Positions 54,111-63,821 of a stretch of DNA of 64,000 bases are shown in pieces. The position numbers and the translations under genes were made by a program. Every line of letters begins with the position of its first letter. The stretch's first letter is position 1. The DNA is from Pholis gunnellus (lineage: Eukaryota; Chordata; Actinopteri; Perciformes; Pholidae), in assembly GCA_910591455.2 (NCBI GenBank), contig OU342804.1:8488633-8552632 (forward strand), given 5' to 3'. The notes beneath the pieces are model-generated. The model made no database searches. It was not told the origin of the DNA and was given only the letters and a program-made list of their open reading frames with translations.

Positions 54111-55889
54111 GCTCTGGGACCTCCTGTCACGTCTCAGCAGTGGAGTCCGTCTCCAGCACTCGACACACCTCAGAAAAGATTTTTAAAATCTCACTGCGAC
54201 GCTCCATCTTCTACTCGGCCTGCCCCTCTGTTCCCGTGGGTATCCCTCTGTCTCTGTCTCTCCCCATCTCTCCCTGTTTGTCTCCGCTGTACAACGCTCA
54301 CACAGGGCAGGGATAAATTATAGATTACCTCCCGCCAGGGGCCATCCATCACTGGCTCTCCTTGACGGACCTGTTTACTCGGCCTGTGGCGAGCGTGGCT
54401 GAGCTTCGCCCATCGATTGCGGCGGTTACAGTAGAAAATCCATTCAGTCCTTTGTCAATGGGGGCGTGATTAAAGAGGCAAGGTGGAGGAGTTGTTTGGA
54501 TAAATGAAAGGGTTGGAGACTGAAACAATGTCAATGTCACAGTGCAGAAAGTTCAGCGCAAGGAGTGGACTTCTGTCCAACTGCATCGTCGCGGCTGTTG
54601 GCATGAATGACAAACGTGCCTTTTTATCTTCAGCCTCAAGGTTAACTGTCTAGTGAAACAACATGTTCTACTTTACAGCAGCCAGGATGTTTAATGAAGA
54701 CATGAACGCAGCTGCTGGAACTCGGCTTCGGTAGATTAGGCCACTCCTCAATCCAGCTGCTTTACGATTGAAAAGGAACTGTGGATTAAGCTTTTTATTT
54801 TACAGCTTATCCATCGCTCAAAATTACAGAAGCGTCATACATGTAAATGCACATTTACTGTCTAGAGTTGAGATATGGTGGACTGACACATGCAAAGAAG
54901 AATGTTGTTCCTCCTTTGCTTGCTGCTTCCAGCAGGTTCTGATGTCTGCAGTCATAATCGTGGCCATAATGTCAGAGAATCGACTAATAACAGGACCTCC
55001 TCCTCATCTTTAAACCTTTCAATTGTGCAAGATACAGACCGTTTAGATATCCGATATGTTCTAGACAGCCATATCTTTAACAATTACTGCAAAATTACAG
55101 ACTTTTGAAATCTAGATTTGTCAAACTTGTTTTTAAAGAGTTGCGACAGCATAGTGAAGCAAGATATTTTAACATGAAGTAGTTTCTACAACGTGTTTCC
55201 ATAGCTAACAACCACACTTAGAGACAGGTAGAACAGTAGTCACTGTGTGAAAAATATAAGTATAAATCTCCACTCACATGCACTAATGGCTGCGCAAAGT
55301 GCACTTTAACTTTTGTTTTCTGACCAAAAAATAAACTGCCTTTTTGTGGGTGGAGGATTGAATTAGATGCAGTGGATTTAGTCTGTTTGGGCGCAACTTC
55401 AAGTGGTGGGAACATATAGAAGCTGTGGATAATGCTTCAGTTGTGGTTTGAGATGTTTCTCTATGGATGTATTATGTTTTTCTTTTTTCCCATGGAAGTT
55501 TGTCACGGGTGGCATCCGTTGTAACCCTCCATTGTTAAGTCTTGGACAAGTGCCGTATAAATAAACTGTGACCGTGAAGACAGCCACAAATGCTGCAGTA
55601 TGACTTTCCTCAGACCTCCTCATCCCGGAGTTGCAGTGGCTGTCGATCGGACGGCAGGGTAGTCCGTCTGTGGGTCTTTGAGCTCTAGACCTGCAGCCTC
55701 GGGAGAGTTCAGCCTGTTTACGGAGAGACATGAAGGGCCACAGTTTCCTTTGCGTCAGTGCGGCTGTAGTTATAATGTCCGCAGCTCTCGAGGACGGGCC
55801 TCCTCTCGCCACACTCTTGTATCGTATCCGCTCTTTGCTTTTGTTGTATCCTCATTACATGAAACCTCTCTTTCTTCATCTCTCTGCAG

Positions 55890-56003
55890 CTCCCCGAGAG
55901 TGCGAGGAGGACGAGTTTCACTGCCAAAACGGCTACTGTATTCGCAGCCTGTGGCACTGCGACGGAGACAACGACTGCGGGGACAACAGCGATGAACAGT
56001 GTG
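55890..56003 (+). CDS. lrp4: lrp4 exon 4: LDLa repeat 3
   Basis: The 114-bp exon (38 codons, phase 1-1) follows TTCATCTCTCTGCAG and ends TGTG|GTGGGT. The junction codon C+CT restores the PPRECEED motif typical of LRP4. The domain continues EFHCQNGYCIRSLWHC and DGDNDCGDNSDEQC, with six cysteines and an intact calcium site. The final spacing is one residue shorter than in repeat 2 (DEQC, not DEQDC), also as in mammals. H replaces P before the second cysteine compared with human, from memory. Only 85 bp separate it from exon 5. If that intron were retained the frame would run to a TAA just inside exon 5 sequence, so accurate removal matters. The donor GTGGGT is weaker than the GTGAGT/GTAAGT donors of the other exons. 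Confidence 0.97.
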
Positions 56004-56088
56004 GTGGGTACACGCACACCTGCACACACTCGCATTCACTATCAAGCATGCACATGTTCTTTGACAGTGTCTTTCTCGCCATTAACAG
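56004..56088 (+). other. lrp4: lrp4 intron 4 (85 bp)
   Basis: A minimal intron with donor GTGGGTAC and acceptor ATTAACAG. Its length is not a multiple of three, so retention would shift frame and meet TAA at about 56097. Confidence 0.93.
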
Positions 56089-56205
56089 ACATGCGTAAAT
56101 GTTCGGACAAGGAGTTCCGCTGCACAGATGGCAGTTGTATCGCTGAGCACTGGTACTGTGACGGAGACACGGACTGTAAGGACGGATCGGACGAGGAAAA
56201 CTGCC
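56089..56205 (+). CDS. lrp4: lrp4 exon 5: LDLa repeat 4
   Basis: The 117-bp exon (39 codons, phase 1-1) has acceptor GCCATTAACAG and donor C|GTGAGT. Joined to exon 4 it starts GAC-ATG-CGT, giving DMRKCSDKEFRC, then DGSCIAEHWYC and DGDTDCKDGSDEENC. Six cysteines and the W-Y-C-D-G-D-T-D-C...G-S-D-E calcium motif are all there. The only difference I recall from the human repeat is T for S after the second cysteine. Its upstream intron is only 85 bp, so exons 4 and 5 probably behave as a pair in splicing by intron definition. The acceptor has a short pyrimidine stretch (TCTTTCTCGCC) ending about ten bases before the AG. Confidence 0.97.
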
Positions 56206-56269
56206 GTGAGTACCCGTGTTTTAGCCACTTACAAAAAGGCACACCTAAGAAAAACATCGACATCAGTTG

Positions 56270-56490
56270 AAGTTTACTCTATATTTAGAATATTCTCACC
56301 GCTTTACGGTGCCATCAGACAGCGCTTTCCAACGGGGAACTGAAGCCATTACGTATGGTCCCTTCAAAGCCACCAGTCCATTGACAAAAAGAGTCTTTTC
56401 ACCTTGCAGAACATGGGAGTTGCTGGTCTACCGCTGACACGATCGGTTAGTTTGTTATTGTGTGACTTTGGTGAATACGAGCAAACTCTT
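56270..56490. mobile_element. Partial second copy of the TTAA-bounded element
   Basis: aagtttactctatatttagaatattctcacc, tccaacggggaactgaagcc, caaagccaccagtccattga and cgatcggttagtttgttatt match in order the element at 35413-35757. The right terminal repeat and right hairpin arm are missing, so this copy is truncated. Confidence 0.7.
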
Positions 56491-57190
56491 TAAAACACAA
56501 AAATTTCATAAAAACACAATGCAACAAGGCTTTCATAACACTCTGCCTAAAATAAGTGTTTGAGCAATGTCTCGCTCCACAAATTCGTGTTATGAGGTAA
56601 CACTCTACGTGGTTTTGATTACCGAAACAAGTGGGTGTGTCTTTCTCTAGAGAGCGTAAACACAAGAGTGTCATTTTATAATTGGGTCAGTTCAGAGACA
56701 TGATTTGGCTCGAGCTAAAAACAAAACAAACAAAAGCCACCAAAAGACTGTCAGCCCATCAAGCAGTGTGTTTACATACAAACTGTTGTTTGGCTTGAAG
56801 CCCAGTTTCCCTTACCTGTGTAAAAGAATCCCGGTTAACACTCCTGTTTTTAGTGAGAGTTTCAAAAGAGAGTGAATGTATCAAACAGAGATCTGAACAT
56901 TATGTTGCAGCCGGACTCCTCCGGCTGCAGCCTCATGATTCCTAACTATTGGCGCAAGAAGGGGACAAATCTGGCGACTGACCGGCTGCATGTGAGCTGA
57001 CATTTTACAGCCACTGGATTACCGCAGAGCATGTACACATGTTCACTGTCTTAATAGAGAGCCGAGCCTCTCTTTCATTTCATGGATAGTTTCTGACAGA
57101 CTCAGCAGAGAGGAGGGGAAGCTTCAAAGAGCCTCACGACGGCCAGCTGCTGCGCCATCTTTTCCATCATCTGTTTAACATGTCTCGGTC

Positions 57191-57217
57191 TGTGTATGTG
57201 TGTGTGTGTGTGTGCAG
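57191..57217 (+). promoter_or_regulatory. Exon 6 splice acceptor built on a TG tract
   Basis: The 24 bases before CAG are TG repeats with one TA interruption, directly abutting the exon. There is no C/T-rich polypyrimidine tract; only alternating U is available to U2AF. TG/UG tracts at acceptors are known targets of TDP-43 and CELF proteins, as at CFTR exon 9. Regulation here is inference. Confidence 0.8.
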
Positions 57218-57346
57218 CCTCAGATGTGATGGCAGCCACCTGCAGCGTCGAGGAGTTCCAGTGTGCGTACGGACGCTGCATCCTGGACATCTACCACTGT
57301 GACGGAGACGACGACTGCGGAGACTGGTCGGACGAGTCGGACTGCT
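57218..57346 (+). CDS. lrp4: lrp4 exon 6: LDLa repeat 5
   Basis: The 129-bp exon (43 codons, phase 1-1) sits between a TG tract ending TGTGCAG and donor T|GTAAGT. The junction codon is CCC, and the inter-domain linker reads PSDVMAAT before the first cysteine, then CSVEEFQCAYGRCILDIYHC and DGDDDCGDWSDESDC. The linker differs most from mammals, while the domain from EEFQC onward matches human LRP4 as I remember it. Six cysteines are present. The acceptor lacks a real polypyrimidine tract: the 24 bases before CAG are almost pure TG. A TTTAAC about 40 bases upstream is a plausible branch point. Confidence 0.97.
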
Positions 57347-57429
57347 GTAAGTTCTCCGTCGCTCGCGCGCAAGCACACTTCCAACATTATGAGTTTAGGT
57401 GTTAACTTCTAACTTCAAAAGTCAGACGC

Positions 57430-58320
57430 TATTTAAGGGGAACAGGGGATCTTTAGGGGGGGGACAGCATACAAGCAGTATATGTTCTATACATCATCTG
57501 AAAGCTTGGGACCTGACGATTTGCATTAGATTCAGCAAAACAGTGTGTCAAGTTGCTCTAGTCATAAATCAGAAATACAAATTCATTCATTTGTTAAAAT
57601 ATATTGTAGAACATTATGGTGGTAAGTATATAATGGTCATTCCCATGCTCTTTCATGTCTCATACGTTGTTGCAGCAATTTTTGGGTTAATACCGTTTGT
57701 TACACAGATTTAGAGCAACATTTTAAAACATATATTTACCACTCGAGAATTGATAAAAGTGATAAAAAATCCCTCCGAAATACCAGATTTGAGGAACATC
57801 ATAGTTGGCAGTTGGATGGCGAGAACTTCTCTTCTGAAAACTGCTCAGAAACCTTATTGTCAATATAGCTGGGAAAGTTATTCATCCTCTGAACACTCTA
57901 ACTGTTTGTGGTGGTTGGTAAGTTTCATGAGGCTGTGTGATCATCCTTGAGGTCACAAAAGGTCATTTTATACAGTGGTGTCAAATGGCTGCTATGGGGA
58001 TTAACACATCGTCACACACAAATACAACTGAGCTCATTGAATCCAAATCATTCTCAGCTTTCCAGTCATAACCAATTCATGAAAATCCATGACTTGTTGA
58101 GTTTAGAAATATTCAAATACACGAAAATAAAACATTTACACTGCAGACAAAAACAAACTGCATGCTTTTTGCCCAAAACTGCATGGCATCATCATAGTAG
58201 TTGGCGTAGAACCCATTTTCATTCAGATATGTTGGGGTCAAAACTTAATCCTAATTGCAAACTCCATTTTAAGACTAACTCTGGGCAGAAGGACAGATTT
58301 GGCTACATTTCTCTCACCTC
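57430..58320. repeat. Long dispersed fish repeat (about 0.9 kb)
   Basis: Motifs in order: catacaagcagtatatgttc, catcatctgaaagcttggga, cagcaaaacagtgtgtcaag, taccgtttgttacacagatt, gaggctgtgtgatcatcctt, gtcaaatggctgctatgggg, tgctttttgcccaaaactgc, gtagaacccattttcattca. I recognise this series from a non-coding element repeated very often in percomorph genomes. An open frame in its right half (from 57947) runs on into the CA tract and is not a gene. Element class is not determined. Confidence 0.7.
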
Positions 58321-58407
58321 AGAAAACATCCTAAATTTGAAGATGGGCTACAGTGGAGTGACTGATCCAGCCTGTCCTGCTGGTGTAAAGCTTACAGCGA
58401 GCTGCTG

Positions 58408-58410
<3 letters not shown>

Positions 58411-58465
<55 letters not shown>
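58411..58465. repeat. (CA)27 microsatellite
   Basis: About 55 bases of uninterrupted CA. Confidence 0.96.
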
Positions 58466-58468
<3 letters not shown>

Positions 58469-60746
58469 CTGTGTGATCCTCGTCAGCGCTCCTGGCTCTC
58501 ACTAAACGGCGTTCTTGTGCAGGAGGAGACGACGAAGCTCCTCTGGGGGATGAGTCGTCTGTCGTGCCGTCAGATGAGAGTAAAGTTTCTTCTCTCCCTC
58601 TGGCAGGCGGCCCTTCTTCTTCTCTGCTTCTCTTTGTCCCTCCATGTACCCCAACGGCACCGCTGCACATGTGTCCCAAAACAACGAGTCGTCCTCATGT
58701 CCTTCAACTTAAAGTGCATTATAGGCTCATCTAAACAGGACATCCATATTTAGGCTTTTTATTATATTACCTTTTCATTCTAATAAAACAGTTTTGACAG
58801 AACAAATTGTCATTCAGTATGCGTGTACATTTAACAGCTACGCAGAACCGTCTGAGATGCCGTCATTGGAAACGGTTTGGAAAAGGGCAAGCACTTCAAA
58901 AATAAAAAAAATCCTTGGCAGGTGATTGGATGAACCATCTGTCAATCAAACTCTTACCGAAGCCAGAAGAGAAGAGCGAAAACATCTTCTCCGTCGACAA
59001 AAAGGGAGAAAATGACTTGAAGCCTGACAAAAGGGAGTTTCATGTGATATGTAATACCGCAATTCCGCAATTTAGTGACATTGAGAGAATCCAGCTGCCG
59101 TGCAAGGCAGCGAATAGGCAAACTCATTTAGATATGCTATGATTAAGTTGAGTATATGATGGAATAGTGGAGTTGGAATGTGCCAGAGGCAACCAAATGT
59201 TCTACACTGCCACTTGAAAAATGTGGGCCGTATTTGATTAACCTTATTCGATTACTTTTTTTCTATATCCACTGATTAATTGTTTAGTCTGTAATATGTC
59301 AGAAAATTCTGGAGAATGCCCATCCCAAGTTCTGTGATCTAAGGACATCGTTGAGTTGCTTGTTTTGTCCATCAAACAGTCCAAAAAACCCAAAAGACAC
59401 CCACACAGTCTTTATGAAGCAAAGGGTTTTAAAGGATTTTGAGTACTTCGCCCTTTTAGTCATAACTATTTGATATTATAGAGAAATGCATCTGAAAGGC
59501 ATCTTAACATACAGGGTTTGATTTCCCGTATCCTCGGTCAGTCAACGTCAGTTTGAGCTCACGAACAGCTGTTTTTTTGCGTGCCGTCGCTCCACAGCAT
59601 CTGTCAAAACTGCCTGTTAGGTTTTATCCTGTCACTGTATCACACACACACACACGCACACAGTGTGAAGCCACGGTCCTGATTAACACTGACTATCATG
59701 TTTCGCTCTCCTCGCTCCAGAGACGCTGCCTGCTGCTGACAAATCTCTCAGCATCTCCTTCCCCATTCGCTCATCTCCTATTTCTCACATTCTTGTTTCA
59801 TTCGCTCATTGTCTATAACCATCCACTACATCTCTCTCTGTCTCTCTCTCTGTCACACACACACACACACTCACAAACAGTGGTTTCCCCCTGTGATGTG
59901 TTTGTCTGCAGTGCGATAAGCACAGCTTCAAGGTTTTGTAACATGGTTTGGTCATGTCAGTCAGCCGAGCTGCTTCCTGTTTCTCCCCTCGTTTCCTCCC
60001 ACGTCCAGGTTTTTTAATTGCTGCCTCGCTTCTGAAGTGTTTGACTTTTCTTTTTGGGAAGTTGAGCTGGCATAAAAAGAAGTAAAAAAAGAAGAAAGAG
60101 TCAGGAGGTTCTAAAAATACTTCAAATAAGTGTGCAGAGAAAACGCTGCCACACATATCGGGTCCAAATGAATCATCACTCGATTGTTTGTGTGGGTCTT
60201 TTAATCTTGTTGGATACTTTCACTCAGCAAAGACAGGATTCTGTGCGCTGCATGTTCACTTTGGATTTACAAACCAACAAGGTTAATAGATCAATCTACA
60301 TCCTGTCTCACGTCCTGAAGCCAGCTGGACCTCAAGACCCCCTAACTGTCCATTTCCTGCTGTCTCATCTGTCATTTCTCACCAGCAATGAGAGTATATA
60401 AAATCTCATGGAATTTAATTTCAGAAGTGTTTTAAAAAAAATAAAAATGTAAATTAAAAAGCTTTCCGAAACATACAGATAGTTTGTGGACACACAGAGG
60501 AGGCATTCCTCAGAGGCATAAGAGGGCCTTTCCTCAGACAGCATTCCTTGGCATCGACTCTCCAGACACATGAAGGGAGCTTTGTTAGAGAAGAACCCTC
60601 TCTCTGCCTCCCTCCCTCCCTCCCTCCCTCTCCCTTATGTGAATGCGCACATCCAAAAACACTCAGAACTGCATGCCTCGTTACCGCTTGCGGACACCGA
60701 TACTGCTTTCGGCTGCATAGCTGAGCAGATGAAAGAACATCGTTGC

Positions 60747-60780
<34 letters not shown>

Positions 60781-60835
60781 AGAGAGAGAGAGAGAGAGAG
60801 TGTGTGTGAGAGAGAGGGGGGAGAGAGAGAGAGAC
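60747..60835. repeat. (TG)n-(GA)n compound microsatellite
   Basis: A TG run passes through TATGTGTGAG into a GA run, then a short TG and a second GA run. Confidence 0.92.
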
Positions 60836-61676
60836 AAGGAGTGAGATAAAGTGTGGATGAATCATTTGAGTGTGTGTGGGCGTCGCTGTGTTCGTTGGCG
60901 TCCCACGCTGATTCTGACCTTATAATTCTCTCACTCTCTCCCTCTCTCGCTCTCTCCCTCCCTCCCTCCCTCTTCCTCTTCTGTGGGAGAGCCACCTGCT
61001 GTTTTGATCGTCCCCCTCTCTTCTCTGGTCCGGCTGATAAGCCCGCTGCTTGAAGCGCCACAACATCTCTTTCATTTTTCTCCCTTCTTCTTGCCTCTCT
61101 TCCCTCTGCGTTCCCCTCGTTTGTCGTTTTTGTTCGTCCCTTATCTCACGCCCACCGTGGCTTTTGATGGGAGCCGTCTCATGCTGTCAGGAGGAAACAT
61201 GTCCAAGGCGTACACGCACAACGCGCTCACACACACTTTGGTTTTTAAGATGCTTTACGTGTGATTCAGCTTTAATCTTCCTTCGTCCTCCTCCGTCCTC
61301 ATCTGCTGCCAGTTTGATCCGATCACTTTGATCTGAGCTCATGTTGAGATGCGGGGGGGGGAGATGTAAAGGTGGGACAGCTATGATCACCAGGCAGAAA
61401 TGATCACAAGGCATCCAAAATATCCAAGAAATTAATGTCTTTGGGGAAGGAAATATCACAGGTTGAAAATACTGTTTATTTGCACTTTTTATGGACAGCA
61501 ATCAGAGTGAACAGAAAACTAATAATATCATCATAAGCTGCTGGTTCTCTGTGCATATGACAATACGGCTTTCAACCTTTTACTGAAGGACTTCACTGGT
61601 AGAATCTTATTGTGGCTTGTGGAAAACCTACCTGAATCCCATGTGCATGAATTATTTTCCCAAAAAAAACAATAGA

Positions 61677-61800
61677 GGCAGTGACCCGATCTCAATAGAC
61701 CCGAGGATAATTGGACCCGATCCAAAATGTGGTCGACCCGAACAGACCCCAGTAGTGAGAGAAAACCGACACAGTGCTGCACCAATCAACAGTCAGCCAC
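61677..61800. repeat. Possible transposon-derived repeat
   Basis: gacccgatctcaatagaccc, attggacccgatccaaaatg and gacccgaacagaccccagta, then gcaccaatcaacag, resemble a fish repeat rich in 'acccga' that I half-recognise. Right boundary unknown. Confidence 0.4.
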
Positions 61801-62384
61801 AGTCTGTGAGAGCAGCAATACATGTCACGGTTTTTCTTGCACTTCACACTTGTTCTCCAAGCGTTAAGAGCTGATCCGCTTGGTTCCTCTTGGATATTGG
61901 ACATATTGATAGAAAGATACGACGGGGAACTCCACAAAAAGGAAACGTTTTCGGGTTAACTTCTCGTGCAAGCAGATATCAAAATCTTCATACTGATGCT
62001 GGACAGTTTTTCCAGTGGTTGAGCAATAAATGGCAACGTACAAATAATGAAATCAATTTCACACTAGCCTGCGATGAAAGAAGAAACATGCTACTGTACC
62101 TTTCATAGCATCAGCTGTTCCATAATAACCGCCTCGGTATGTGCAGCCAGCACAAGAGGGCCTATTTATTCGTTATTTATAAAAAGCGATTTAAATTGGA
62201 ATGTGTCTATAACTTTCATGTTGCCATACTTAATGACCATTTTACGGAAACAATAGCTTTGCCGGCGGCCGAACAACGGCCATCAGCTGTGAAATAATCA
62301 CAACATAACACGGCTTGTTGTGGACGATTGCTTAATTATATTACAGCTGTGTTGCCTGCTGTGGCTGTCATGTTTCTGATGTCA

Positions 62385-62387
<3 letters not shown>

Positions 62388-62428
<41 letters not shown>
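62388..62428 (+). promoter_or_regulatory. Exon 7 splice acceptor: pure (TG)n then TAG
   Basis: A 39-nt uninterrupted TG run (62388-62426) ends directly in the acceptor AG at 62427-62428, so TAG is itself formed by the end of the repeat. A plausible branch site TTCTGAT lies about 50 bases upstream of the exon. Length variation of the microsatellite would change the branch-point-to-AG distance. Confidence 0.8.
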
Positions 62429-62548
62429 CTTCCCACCAGCCCTGCCGATCAGTTGAATTCATGTGCAGCAGCGGGATGTGCATCAACGCCGGCTGGAGGT
62501 GTGACGGCGAATTCGACTGTGACGACCAATCAGACGAGAAGAACTGCA
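62429..62548 (+). CDS. lrp4: lrp4 exon 7: LDLa repeat 6
   Basis: The 120-bp exon (40 codons, phase 1-1) directly follows a (TG)n tract ending in TAG and ends A|GTGAGT. The junction codon T+CT gives SSHQPCRSVEFMC, followed by SSGMCINAGWRC and DGEFDCDDQSDEKNC. Six cysteines and the acidic calcium ligands are present. This repeat has drifted more than repeats 2-5: against human from memory, V for G, S for D, M for L and EF for DA in the calcium loop. The domain identity is secure because the linker SSHQPCRS and the core CINAGWRCDG match LRP4. It begins 5.1 kb after exon 6 and only 238 bp before exon 8. Confidence 0.96.
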
Positions 62549-62786
62549 GTGAGTAGCTGCTTATGTCACAAATATCAAGCAAACACGTGCTCTGTATAGA
62601 GTTGTGCGTCAAACATTTGTTTGTTTACTTCTTCATTCCTTATTCATGGGATTGTCTGTGAGTTTCAGCCTTTTGTCTGACTTCATGCTAGCGATGGAAG
62701 AACAAGGCAATCACACTGAGAATATCTCAAATCACCTGAGCTAAGAATGAATGAATAAAATGTGTGTGTGTGTGTGTGTCCTGCAG
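62549..62786 (+). other. lrp4: lrp4 intron 7 (238 bp)
   Basis: Short intron with GTGAGT donor, ending in the TG-tract acceptor of exon 8. No other feature seen. Confidence 0.93.
62761..62786 (+). promoter_or_regulatory. Exon 8 splice acceptor: (TG)9 TCCTGCAG
   Basis: A 19-nt TG run is followed by TCCTGCAG at the exon 8 boundary. A few pyrimidines lie between repeat and AG, so this acceptor is somewhat stronger than those of exons 6 and 7, but it still lacks a long pyrimidine tract. Confidence 0.75.
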
Positions 62787-62912
62787 CCACGTCCATGTGC
62801 ACGGCTGAGCAGTTCCGCTGCGGTACTGGACGCTGCGTCCGCTTGTCTTGGAGATGTGATGGCGAGCCCGACTGCTCCGACCGCAGCGATGAAGAGGGCT
62901 GTGAGAAAACTG
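62787..62912 (+). CDS. lrp4: lrp4 exon 8: LDLa repeat 7
   Basis: The 126-bp exon (42 codons, phase 1-1) follows (TG)9 then TCCTGCAG and ends ACTG|GTGAGC. Joined to exon 7 it reads TTSMCTAEQFRC, then GTGRCVRLSWRC and DGEPDCSDRSDEEGC, with EKT as the start of the linker to repeat 8. Six cysteines are present, and the calcium loop has E-P-D in place of the E-D-D I recall in human. The donor GTGAGC is close to consensus. Immediately downstream in intron 8 the sequence becomes T-rich (63027-63058), consistent with a non-coding boundary at the chosen donor. Confidence 0.96.
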
Positions 62913-63695
62913 GTGAGCCTGTGGTTTTGTTGCTGTTATCTTGTTTTTCAGGCGCTAAATATAACACCTGCTTCGATCGTAGCCATGGCAACAGCTCAGA
63001 ACAGCCCTACTCTACTCACTAACCCACTTTCTTCTTTTCTTTTTTTCTTTTTTTCTGTTGACAACACAGTAGCTTTTCAAACAATAGGCCGCTCAGTTTG
63101 GCAGTTCCCCTCGCTGGTGGAAACACCAAACCTGTGGACAAACTACAGAAAGTGTCCCGTTTATTGAGATAGAGCTGAGCCATGAACAGGCAGCAGGGAG
63201 GAGAGAAAGTTATCCACCTACAACCTGAGCCATGAGACTGTAAACGAGTTCCACATCACTTTGCATGATATTTACAACAATCAAAAAGTATTTTTTCACA
63301 TTTTTTGCACTTCTTTCACAATGAAAAAGACAAAACCATGATGTCATTTTGTTGACCGAACACCTCATCATCCGTACATTCCCCTGTAGCTCAGCCTGCC
63401 ATGTTAGGACTCTCTGGCTACACTGGAATTTCTATGAGAAATAAGTAACTGAACGGTTGCATGTAATGATGGACTCAGGTGGTCAGCAATAAGTGGAAGG
63501 AGAGGTTAGCGGGGAGATAAAAACACTTAAGATCCTTTAATAAACGTTGGTTATGTATTTAAAGCTAAAACTTTTTCTTTTTTGTAAGTGATGTACATGA
63601 AGTGCTGAGTGGGAGATAAAGAGTCTGAGGCGAAAGGGAAGCGTGGAGACATTTGTCTCTTGTCTCATGGGATGCATCTTCTTATGTCCCCACAG
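62913..63695 (+). other. lrp4: lrp4 intron 8 (783 bp)
   Basis: Donor GTGAGC, acceptor CCCCACAG. It contains a T-rich stretch at 63027-63058; otherwise nothing recognised. Confidence 0.93.
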
Positions 63696-63821
63696 AGAGT
63701 CCACCATGTGCTCCCGATCAGTTCCAGTGTGGGAATGAACGCTGTATCGGTCAGAGGAAGGTGTGCAATGAGGTCAACGACTGCGGAGACGGGACTGACG
63801 AACACCCACACCACGACTGTC
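63696..63821 (+). CDS. lrp4: lrp4 exon 9: LDLa repeat 8
   Basis: The 126-bp exon (42 codons, phase 1-1) lies between TTATGTCCCCACAG and C|GTGAGT. An alternative AG two bases downstream would break phase, so the first AG is chosen. The peptide reads ESPPCAPDQFQC, GNERCIGQRKVC, then NEVNDCGDGTDEHPHHDC. Six cysteines remain, but the domain is atypical: the usual C-D-G-D/E is C-N-E-V, the usual S-D-E is T-D-E, and four extra residues (HPHH) precede the last cysteine. Mammalian LRP4 repeat 8 is also atypical (CNGVNDC, extended tail), so this is family behaviour plus a few fish changes. The EGF-like exons that should follow lie beyond the window. Confidence 0.96.

Larger units (their letters stand above)
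51228..55889 (+). other. lrp4: lrp4 intron 3 (4.7 kb)
   Basis: Bounded by GTGAGT and CTCTGCAG. It carries CA tracts at 51303-51333 and 54077-54107, a partial dispersed repeat at 52769-52805, and short G or C runs. No coding exon was recognised. Confidence 0.85.
56206..57217 (+). other. lrp4: lrp4 intron 5 (1.0 kb)
   Basis: Contains the partial copy of the TTAA-bounded element in its first third and the TG-tract acceptor of exon 6 at its end. The middle (56500-57170) shows nothing I recognise. Confidence 0.9.
57347..62428 (+). other. lrp4: lrp4 intron 6 (5.1 kb)
   Basis: Begins GTAAGT. It holds a long dispersed repeat (57430-58320), a CA tract (58411-58465), a GT/GA compound repeat near 60747-60835 with CCCT-rich sequence at about 60607-60630, a possible transposon-derived segment from about 61677, and the TG acceptor of exon 7. 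No further exon was recognised. Confidence 0.85.

Noticed and set aside
57947..58753. 268-codon plus-strand open frame
   Set aside because: It starts inside a dispersed non-coding repeat, crosses a CA microsatellite and matches no protein family I know.
63698..63821. Alternative exon 9 start two bases downstream (second AG)
   Set aside because: It would break the phase-1 junction and the reading frame into the LDLa repeat.
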